Below are positions 48,546 through 60,500 of a stretch of DNA of 64,000 nucleotides, piece after piece. The stretch is from NCBI RefSeq assembly GCF_905163445.1, contig NC_053183.1, positions 6,448,001-6,512,000 of the forward strand, given 5' to 3'. The position numbers and the translations under genes were made by a program. Under the pieces are notes generated by a model. The model was not told where the DNA came from. It searched no databases and was given only the letters and a program-made list of their open reading frames with translations. Within the stretch, counting starts at the first letter, position 1. Each line of letters opens with the position of its first letter. The DNA is from Pararge aegeria (taxonomy: Eukaryota > Arthropoda > Insecta > Lepidoptera > Nymphalidae).

Positions 48546-51500
48546 TTATGTGTTTTTTTTGTTTCTCTTGCCGAGGATTTTCATAAGGTTTTTCGACATG
48601 AAGTACGGTTTTTCCGGGGAACCATCATTCCTCTCGCAATCTTCCACTGGAACAAATCAAAATTTATAAAGTCTCTGAAGCAGGATCGGTTTGAGTGGAA
48701 GATAAAGTTTGAGTTAAAAGTTAACTATGAAAAATACATTATTGACTATCCTAAGTTATAAGATAATCTACATCAAAATAAACACCTCTTACTGCGTACG
48801 TAATGGCTTATTAATACAGTAAACATGTATTACGTACATACTAAATAAGCTACATCATCATCTCAACCCCAGGACGGTCTTTTATAGGGGTTTCGACTCG
48901 CTATGCTTCTCCGCCTGGTATGGGTCTTGGTCTATCACCGTTTACACCACTGCGCTTTCCAGTGCGGTTCTCCGACCTAGATATCCGGTTCTCCGGTTAA
49001 CATCTGCGTTGGTAGACCCGTTCGTGGATGACACACGAGATCTTAAGAGTCTCAGGGAGTCGCTGGATGCAACCAGAGCAGGATCGTTCAATTAGTACAA
49101 AATATATACCCAGTGGTCATCCATGGGTTGATACGATGATTATATACATAGGCTACTTTTGTTTAGAAAATCTAAGTAATAAGGGCACAACCTGCCATGG
49201 AGATTGTAATAAGGTGAATGAGAGATGACAAGGGGTATGATTTTCAAAGTTCATGTCATTAAACATAGCAGTAGAACTCCTTTTGGGATGTTGTTATTTA
49301 CTTAGAAAGGATTACAGTAACAGTCTGTTGGGAAATTTAGTTCTTTCTTGAAGTTAGTAATGGATTTACCTAAATGAACTGTTAGATTAAATGTTTTTTT
49401 TAAACAACCTTAGACAACCATATATATGATACTTATGTGTAGTACCTACCATCTGATAGAGGATGAAAATTTATAGGCAAAAAAATTAAGTATTAGAAAC
49501 GTGGGTAAAATCGATTCTAATTGCTAGAGAAATATAAGGAGGTACTTACAGAAACATAGGAACAGTGTGTCTACAGCCATTGAGTAGACGTTGAAGAATA
49601 TAGTGCATATGAGGTAGGTTGCGATGCTCAGTATGATTGCAGGCACGTAGTTGTAGTGCAGACGCTCGCCTTTTGTTACTTCGTACACGTAGTTCCATTC
49701 AAGGAGGTAGTACACAGCGAAGCCCACCCCAATGGAGATCAAAAGCTTTGAGAGAAAGAAAATAAAGTCGGCCACCTAAAAATCATAAAAAAATTGTTAG
49801 TATTATCTTTTTTTATATTTGCTTTCTTAAAAACAATATGCGGTTAAATTAAAAAAAAATTGAATTCGGTTTCGGCAACAAGTTTCGCGGTTTAACATAT
49901 TTATACCAAAATAAATAAAATTTTACTTAAACTAAACAGTAAATACATTTTTGTATAAATATGTTATAGCACATAGAAGTCAAGGTCGTTTTCAGCAGCA
50001 AAAAAATTTGCAACTAGTTTGGACTAGTTGCAAATTTTTTGACTTTGATAGAAAATGAAAATGAGAGTGTTCCCCGAATAACTGAATACGTCTGCGTACC
50101 TCTTTCGAGTGTACATACGTAATGTTATGCCATTTTGTGAAGAGTTGCGGCGTCTGTCTCCGAAACTTTCAAAAATAATAAACTTTATGAAGGTAATCGA
50201 TTAAAAAAGTTATCCAATTTTTAAAAAACGTGTTATGTACAAAAAAAACGTTCAGTTAAGTTAATATGACCTCTCCCTTGTAAAACGACTTGTATTATAG
50301 CTCGCCAACTTTTTGTCTAACCACCTGCAAAAAATTTTACTCTTAAATAATACTTATCGTAAATTTGTGTTCTTTTTGAGAAATAAATGTCTTTAAACCT
50401 AAACTAATTATAATACCTACCTTATCCAATACGACAACTCTAAGAATATTCCTCATGAGCAATGAAAACGCGTCACTGGCGCTTCTGCAGAAGTTCTTCC
50501 CGTGCACAGCGCACATAATGTAGGCGTTCTTATTAACAAACTTCAAAAAGTTCTCCAAGCACCAAAACATGCATTTGCAGAAACACATCACGCATCTCGA
50601 AATTGGATTGTCGTATTTTTTGACTTTGTGATCGATGTATTCCAGGATTACTCGAATAACTTTTACTATTGCAATTATTAAAGCTCCAAACGCCACCGTT
50701 CCCAAGTGGTAGCTGAAATAAACATAATTTTGGTTTTATAATAATATATGTATATGTAATAATAGTACATAAGTTTGGTGTTGAATTTTTTGGCTGCGCA
50801 AGTTTGATTGAAATAATTAACGGTTGGAGGTCTCTTTTACGTAAAAGGCAAAATGATTTTTAAAATCAACAGCCTATAATATTATAGTTTACGGCCGAAC
50901 CGGCAATGTATAAAATATTAATAGTATAATAAGCAAAATAGCCTGTAACAGTCCACTGCTAGATGAAAGGGTTGGGACTTGGGAGGAAATAGTAGACACC
51001 AGTAGTATCACAGAGTACGCTTCCGCCCGTTCTCTTCTCAAAATAAATTGAAATAATGTATATCCCTACGTAATGTAGTTTTTTAAATTAAATAACAAAA
51101 TTATATATAATTAATAATTCAATTCTACTAATCAAGCCCTTTCATTTGATATCCATATTGAAGTAGAAGGGGAGATGACAACTGTATCATCTGCCGTCAC
51201 GACTCGGCACCACACAATATAAATTTACCGGTATGTTATTTCTTAAACATAATAACGCTATTTCTGTCTACTAAGTAGCATAATCTTTTTTTTTTTAATG
51301 TTTATAGACGAGTGCTTAACTGCAATCATACCTGCGTGTAGTGCGCTTGCCTAGAAGATGCCTATTCACTCTTGATTTGAAGGTACTCATATTGTAGGAA
51401 CTAGAGAAAATGGAAGCTGGAAGAGAATTCCAGATCCTAGCGGTGCGGATCAAAAACGAAGATGCGAAGCTATTCAAGAGTCGAGTACAAGACCATCTAT

Positions 51501-54500
51501 GATGATTAATCGTACTCACCGAAGCGTTCTATGAATTCCTGAGGTAAGCGCGAAGAAAGGCAAGTCATTCTTATGGTAAGACCAGTACCACGTTGAAAAT
51601 GTACTCGCTAACATCATATCCGTTACTCCGCTGATGAATAACATCGCCCAGAAAAAACCAAACACGTTGACCACTGTAAACGAAATAATCAATCAAATAC
51701 AGTGAAACTATACATACATGGTTAAAAGAACAATATAATAATAAAAACCGAAAGAGAACTAGAATCTTCTATGAATATTGTGAATCGTAGAAATTAGAGT
51801 GGTCGCAACGGCTCAGAGATTTGCATGTCGAGTACATTTATTCGTCAAATAATGCAGTTATTCTGAGTGATCTGCTGTCCACTAAAAACTTCTGTTTTCC
51901 ATTGCTGAAAATCATATATTTGTGATATCCTCACGTCTGGTAGAAAGAATAGTATAAATGAATCGTTAAAATTGGTTTCCTCAATAGAAAGTACCTTCTT
52001 ACCTATTTATTCATTGTATAAATGAATAATAATCCTTTCATTCATGAAAATATTCATCTAAGTATCCATAACACAAGCTACGCTTACTTTGGGGCTAGAT
52101 GGCGATGTCTGTATTGTCGTAGTATATTTATTTATTTATTTACCTGACATTAAACATCGACGAAACATAGAAACAAAATTGTACAGACATTAAGTCAAAT
52201 TAAGTATAATAGGTATAAATAATTTAAACGGCTTACGTTGCATATAAATCACGTTGTTTGGATTCTCGATGCCGGTGAAATGGCAGGAAGCCAATTGACA
52301 AGGTAAAAGCCCATTGACGGAACTGGTATCATGGCATTTCTCTACGAATGTTAGTGGATTACACGGGGCCCCCTCCTGAAATTAAAAAACAGCATTTCTA
52401 TCATGTAGGCCGACTTCCCAGGAACTTAGAAATTATCCAATTCCTCAATATAAACACCTCGCTCTGAGGCGTTCCATTTAAGACTTGAAGTGCGAGCGAG
52501 AGCGCGGAACGAGCGACAATGAGGCACAATCGGCGTCCGCGTTCGGCAGCGCTCGAAATCTGTCTCTCTCTTACTTGAATGAGCGATGCGTCCGCGTGGA
52601 CAGCTGCTATACGTAAAGTGAATGTGATGTCAATTGTTTATAGCAACGATGATGATAGAAACTATGTACATTATAAAAAAAATTACATAATTGTATTTAT
52701 GCGTACAAATAAATGTAACTTGATCAATTCAATTGTGATTTCCATCTACCTACTTTCTATATCCATAAAAAATATCTAGCAAACAAATAAAATTTAAATT
52801 TTCGTTTGAAATGCAACCATTCCATCAGTATTCTCTTATGACGTTGTCACGTTTAACTATCGTCAGTAAACCGAGTTTACTGACAACCGATTTTTTTAAT
52901 CGCGTTTCTTTCTGGAGTTGAGGACTGAATTATGCTTGACTTAGCCCCAACGGAGATTGCCAGGGCACTCGAAATGCGAAGAAATGGTCAAACCTACAGA
53001 ATGATATCCAGAGTTCTTCGTCGACCAGATTCAACGATCCATCGCAGTATCCAACGGTTCAAGGAGACCGGTACTTATGTGAGAAGAGCAGGACAAGGCA
53101 GAAATAAACGCACTTCGAGTAGGGATGATCGTTTCATTCGGCTTTGTGTACGTAGGTACACGGCCGTTTGACGGCCGTCCAAGCCCGACAAGAGTTAGAA
53201 GCAGTCCGGGGTGTAACCGTAAGTGAGCGTACGGTGCGAAGAAGGTTTGAAGAAGCTGGTTTGGGTTCATTTGTGCCCGCGAAGGCTCCAAGGTTCGAGG
53301 TAAATCATCGTAGAAACAGGTTTTTGCTCAGGAACATCGACTTTGGAACGCGGACCAATGGAGGAAGGTATTGTTTAGTGATGAGTGAAGAACTCTCTTA
53401 AATCAAATTGACGGCAGGCAAAGAATATAATTTTGTTTTTCATGCAAGATAATGCAAGCTTATCTTAATGATATGAATATCACTGTTATGGAGTGGCCGG
53501 CGAGATCACCGGATATGAACCCAATAGAGCACGTTTGGGACTTGCTGAAAAGAAAAGTTAAGTCCAGCATTCCAGCTACTGCCAACGTAGGTGAACTGCG
53601 AATCGCCTTAGTTGAGGAATGGCGGAGGCTATCCCAGGAGACCATCGATAACATCATTCTCAGTATGCCTAGACGGGTAGAAACTTTAATAAGAGCACGT
53701 GGAGGAAATTCGCGATATTAATCACGATTTTTCTAATTTAATTAATTGTTATTTTCGTATTAATTTTCACTTCCCGGTTAAGTACATGAAACGTTCCATA
53801 ATGTACCATTTTTCACAAATAGCCTTTACTTGCAAAATCTGTTCTTAATGTGATCTCATTTTAAGTAAATCAAATTAAACTTTAAATAACAAAAGAAGTG
53901 TAGTAAGTAGATTTTAAAATAAAATCATATTTTTTTAATTATGGACCTTTTTTTTGTGTTCTACTAAATTAAGGTTTTGGATAGCTCGACTCTACCTACT
54001 TTATTCAAGTAAGTTTTGGTTTCTTAAAAAATATTTTTTGTTGTTAGTATGTTTATTAGAATATTTCTAATTCATTTTACATAAATCAATAATTTACCTC
54101 CGTGTATACCCCGTCGCAACTACACGAAGTATCATTTTGCAGGTTCACGACGCTGTAGGCCGACTCACCAACCGACAGCAAAAACATGAGAACCAAAATC
54201 CCATAAACAATGATAGCGCATTGGAAGATCCAGGAGAATATAGGGAACAAAATTGTGGATTTTATTGATGTAACGGCTCTGTAACATACAATATTTTTAA
54301 CAACAACAATACTTTATGCTTTATATTAAAATGCACTGAGACGAGTATTTGGGTAATAGGTACTTTTTTTTCGACGAAAATATGATGGACGGCAATAATT
54401 TTGCTGTTTGTTGGACATTGCATTATTAGATATTATAAATACATAGGTTATGGATATCACAACTTTGTCTCTCCGAAAAACTCAACACAAACAATGATTG

Positions 54501-57500
54501 AATTAATTACATACTTATCAAATAGTTCGTCGTTGTCTAAATTCAATATTCATTTATTTCAAGTAGGCCTAATATAAGCACTTTTGAAACGTCAAGTCTG
54601 TCTGTTAGTAGTTACTCTACCACCGGTTCGGAAGGCAGATTCTACCGAGAAGAAGCCGGCAAGAAACTCAGAAGTTGCTCTTTTCCAACATCAACAATTT
54701 ACATTTTAACATTCATTTCTTATCTTATGAGAGATGAAAGCGGAGCCGGATGCTTTCAAGCAACCTTGTCATTAAGGAATTGTATAGATATAGTATAGTA
54801 ACCTCGCTGTAATAAATGTGTTTTAACATATTCTTTAAACTTATGCATTGGTAGGTCCAAAATTACCTTAGGAATCATATTATAAAAGCGTGTACTCAAT
54901 CCCACAAATGACTTCTGTACGAGTACCTTTTTGACCGGGGGATGCTTTATAATCGATACCGAGTCCAAAACAGATTTTTATTGAATTTTTGTCTGTTTTT
55001 CCGGGCATCACGTGAACCATACTGAACAAATTTAAATAAAATTTTGTATAGTGGTAGCGGATATTCTGGGTCAACTTATAGGATACTTTTTATCGCGATA
55101 AACAATAAGTTTCCTCTGGGAAATGGGAAGAACTTTTTTATCAATTTTACTTCATAGCTACGTTGAACCGATTTTAATAATTGATTTTTTTATTTGAAAG
55201 TTTACTATACAATCAAACATGTATCTACTGTTTAATTTTAATGAAGATCTGATAAAATTGTCGGAGATAAAGGACATAACTCTTGGCAGATAACAGCAAG
55301 TCGCAAGGCATATGGGACAACGATCGAATGAGTGCGTACCATTCTACTAATATTATAAATGCGAAAGTTTGTGAGAATGGATGTATAGATGGATGGATGG
55401 ATGGATGGATGGATGGATGTTTGTTACGCTTTAACGCCACAACGAATGAACCGATTTGGCTAAAATTTGGCAGAGACATACAATATAGTCTGGAATAGCT
55501 TATAGGCTTCTTTTTATACCGGAAAAGCAAACAGCTCCAACAAGTTAGCATCGCTATTTTTTCCGCATTTTTTTTTTAAGTCCGCGCAATTTGCGTTTAA
55601 GATTGACGTGTTTTTTGATAGGCATAGTTTAGGACCTGAAAAGTGACAAAGGCTGTTTGTCTTTCTTAGCGAATAACTGAAAAACGGATTTTCATAACAA
55701 ACAAAGTGACTCATGCGGCTGATTTTTGTGTTTTTTATTATGGTTTTCTGTTAATTGGCTAAAATATAACTTTACTGGCGTACGCCGCGAAAATGTTTGA
55801 TAATACATAAAAATAAAGTACTACATGTTTAAAGTAATCATTATTACCTACAAAAAAGCCCGGGAGGCTATATGTCTAACTGTTAAGTCACAATAACCAC
55901 TTTTTGTTATAATTTTTCAATCAAAACACCGGCACAATCTAAAGATGGTGAATGTCACGTCCTATCATGATATTAATATCTATCCAAATAAATATTATTA
56001 TAATTAAAATTGATTATGTTCAAGCAAATTCCTGTTTAAATATTCAAATTGGACCCATCGTTTCGAATTTATGACGGGTATAGAAATGCTAAAAGCAAGA
56101 CAAATGCAGAGGGCCGCCCGGCCGCGCATTAAGTAGTTTGGAAATAAAACTGGACCCGGTAGGTGGCACTGAAATTAGGTTCTTGGTTTTTAAGATATTA
56201 AAACTGACAATAACCGATTTGATGCAGACGAAGTTGCGTGGGTCAGCTAGTTATAAAAATATTGTAAAGCTACAGTAAGTATACCTATTTCTTTAAACTT
56301 CTCGCGGGGGGATTTGCGGGATATTAGTTTATATATTGATCGTACAGCTCTTTTCTGCAATATAAATATAGTTTCAATATCAGCAGCTTTACCCCATAAC
56401 AAGATTCCGTAGGGCATAGCACTATGAAAATACGCAAAATAAACAAGCCTAGCTATTTCACCATCCATCCACCATTTTAACACCGTCAGTAATCTGCTTA
56501 TGCTTACTAAGCCGAGCTTAGTTTACCCGCTAGATACACTATATATATATATATATATATATAAATATAAATATATATATATATGGGCACCCCACTGTAA
56601 CTTATTATCCAAGGAAACGCCCAGAAAAACTGTGGAGGTCTCTATTTGTTAACGGTAAGCCAGTGTGACACATGTGACATAACACTGTTTACATAATCAG
56701 ATATCTTAACTCTTGTCAGTCTTAAAAATTAGAGATGTATCTTCAAACAATACAATGTCGCATGTTCCACTGACATGGTACGGTGGATCATTTATATACA
56801 CTAAAAATGGAAAGGGAGCCAAAATCGAGCCTTGTGGGACACCCATTGAGTTATTATATTCAGGGTTCACCCAGGGTTTAGTGCAACGTTTTGGATACCA
56901 AAGGTTTTATGATCAACACAATCGAAAGCTTTAAATAGATCACAAAAAACATGTGAACATTCCCAGGCATAATAAATATGTTTTTTAAGTTTAGCGCCTG
57001 CATCCGTTTTGCTACGACATTTAGTAAATCTATATGTTTAAAATGAAATAAAACTTTGCACTCATTAATGTTGTTTTTTAATAAATTCTGAGCTGCAGTA
57101 GACGATGAATTTAGTGAATCTGTTAAAAAAATAGGAACATTCCAAAAAAGCTTTCAAAAGTACTTGCAACCTCTCTATCAGTTTACGTCTATTAACAATT
57201 TTCCAGGTTGTTTGTATTTTGTTTTCAAATTTTACTATCAGATCTTTAATGTATAGCGACTTGGCTTATCTACAAACATTTTTGAAAGTTTTGGAGTAAC
57301 TTTTTACATATTCAAGGAAAGTTGGTGTCAGATTGTATTATATACAATTATATTATACATCATATACAACTTATCCCTGCTTTTATAAATGCCTAAAGTC
57401 ACCCAATCACTTAACCTCATTTTTTTATTAAAATGTATGTATTTAATATTAAATATTTTATTAAAGCATTTTCTATTTCATTAAAGAGCGATAAAGACTA

Positions 57501-60500
57501 TCGGGATGACAGTTTTCAAATACAAGAGCAGGAATTTTGGCTGATATTTCACCTTGAAATCGGGTCAGTTTACTCTGAGTTATAGACCTGCACTTAACAA
57601 TATGTTTATTTCTATTTGTACCAAGAACAGTAATTTGTTGGCCACAATCTGACCTTAAATTGTTTAATATAATAGGTAAGTAAACGTATGCACTATGTCG
57701 TTCACTCATTGAGGAGGCTGCAGAATTTTCTTCCGCTTCATACCAAAATTATGTTGGCCCAATCTTTATTGCTACCAATACTTGATTACGCCGACGTCTG
57801 CTATTTGGATGCCACTGAAGAGCTACTTGACAAACTTGAAAGACTTCAGAATTTGTGCATTCGCTTTATCTTCGGATTGCGCAAATTCGATCACGTTTCT
57901 GATTTTCGTCGTCAATTAAAGTGGCTGCCAATTCGTTTTCGCCGGAATGTGCATATTTTAACTGTCCTTTACAACATCCTATATAATTCTTCTTCTCCTG
58001 GATATTTGTGTGAGCGTATAAAGCTATGTCTTCCGCCTACGAGACCCTTGCGGTCTTGCGTGTCAAAAAATCCTCTTGATGTCCCTTCATATAATACTAT
58101 TTTCTTCCAGAAATCTTTCTCCGTCCACGCTACACACCTTTGGAACTTACTACCAGAACATATTAGACACTGCCGATCGGTGCACTCTTTTAAACACAAT
58201 GTAAAGGAGCATTATCTATCGTTGTCATAGTATATTTATAGTATATTTATCACTGTTTACTTATTATAGATATATATTTATATTTATATTATATAAATAT
58301 TTATTATATTATTTTTATGTATTTTGTATATATAGTATATTCGAATGTTATTGTATTAGTATGTAGAATTTTGTTATTATCTAGATATATTAAATATACT
58401 TAGTAGTTATGAAATATATTGTACCTTTATTTGACCTATACCACAATTAAATCATCTTACTCACATCCTGGGGTAGCTGGAAGAGATCTCTTATAGAGAT
58501 AAGCTTTCCTTTGTACACTTCATGTATCTTATGTTCACAATCACAATTTATGGTACATAAATAATAAATAAATAAATAAATAAATATCGATTTCAATAAC
58601 ATAAATATTCGTGGTACTTCAAGGTACAATGTGAAGAGGTGTCATTAGACTTATTTACAATACTTGTAACAGTATGATTTAAGTTGCATGCAAAGTGCTG
58701 CTTAATTTTGTAGATAAAATAAAACTATCTCTAGTCAATAGAGATGACTTGGATTTATTGATGTCAAAAAAAAAACTGCCTTACTATGACGGCATGTCAG
58801 GTTATAGATTAATATATAATTGAAATTATGAAATATGTTAATTTTGCTTGAACTAAATGTGCCGCAGTAATGAAAGGAACACATAACGAATCTTCTTTTA
58901 GTTTTACTTTGTAAAGCTAGTAATTTATCAATACATCTTATAATTTCATGCTTTTTCACGTTAGTCGTCCCAGCCAATGGACGTCTACTGGCTGAACTAG
59001 GTGAGGTACCTAGTTCCTAAGACCTATAACTTAACGTTTAATTATTTCCAACTGGACTGGACTTTGATTTATCCAACTGGACATGTCCAAGTGGGTTTAC
59101 CAACAACGCTGGATTTTCCTGTCAATAGGTATCAAATAACTATAGTACCCCCTATGATCTAGGTAATCTGACAAACGTTTTGTAGAGCAGTGTCGAACTA
59201 TTGAATTTGTTGTACTAAAGATAACGGCCTAAGACAACCGTCTCAGGCAGTTATATACAACGTGTAAATGAAAACCCAAATAAAACTTCACAGGCTTTAG
59301 AGGTATATAATTTGATGTCTCTGCGACTTATTTGTGAAACCGAAAACCTAATAGTTTTTGAATAAGCCACTACGATAGTTTTTACCGAAAGAAATCAGAC
59401 ACAGCCCTAACATCATAAGCAAAATTAATATCAAGTGATTCCTGTCACTTTATTAGGCGTCTTAGCGTACCTACTATGTGCGTGTAGGTTTTTGATCTTC
59501 AATAGGGTTGTCACGAGTAAACACTTAGAATGTTTTGAATTCGTTTGTATTGAAAAATAAATATTTTTGTTCTGTTTTAATATTTATACAGGGTGATTTC
59601 TTATGAAATATACTTATGCATCCTCCAAGATTATTTCGTAATCCGGCTACACGTTGTATATTATAGTCCAGATTTTTTTACGAAAGAGTACGTTGTAATC
59701 CGACAAATTACTATATTAGAGCAAAATTTTAAAAAACTTACTTGCTTCCTTCACGTATGAGTGCTATAGCTATATTTATCCGACTTCGCAGGAATACTAC
59801 TACCACAATCAAACTAAGTAGTAACACAGCCAATACAATGAGAATTACGAGCCAGGCTTCATATTTCGCAAAAATAAACTGCAAGTATCCTTTCAGGTTG
59901 GTTGTTTGGTAAAGACCGACAGGGTTTGCTTTGTAGTACTCGTAGTTTTTGTAACACAGGTAAATAGCTGAGAAAAACAAAAGAGGATCGTCATAATCAT
60001 TAAAAAAAAATAGTTTATTTGATATTATCGCGTGAAAGTTAACTACGATTTGTAAAATTCAAATTCAAAATTTCTTTATTTCAAGTAGGCCTATTATAAG
60101 CACTTTTGAAACGCATGTCTGTAGTAACTCAACTACCGCGCCGGTTCGAAAGGCAGATTCTACCGAGAAGAAGTCAGCTAGAAACTCAGCAGTTGCTCTT
60201 TTCCGATATCATTTTACAATTTAATACTCATTGTTCATATCTTGTGTGAGAGGCTTGCTCAGGCAACCTCGTCATTAAGAAATTTATCAATAGTCGAATG
60301 TATTAAATGTATTTTTATACATTCCTTAAACTTGTGTAAAGATAATTTTATAGATTTAACTAGTGTTTTTACCTTCACTGGAGGAAATATTAATTTTATA
60401 AATTTAAAATGCAAATAAAAATTATCAGAAATGACAGGATTTGAACCTGCGACTCTCTGGCAATCGCGGCCTGACATGGCTAGTTTCCTAGTCCTGAACA

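Noticed and set aside
55383..55422. GGAT repeats as a CRISPR-like or structured array
   Set aside because: Simple tetranucleotide microsatellite without unique spacers, in a eukaryotic repeat.
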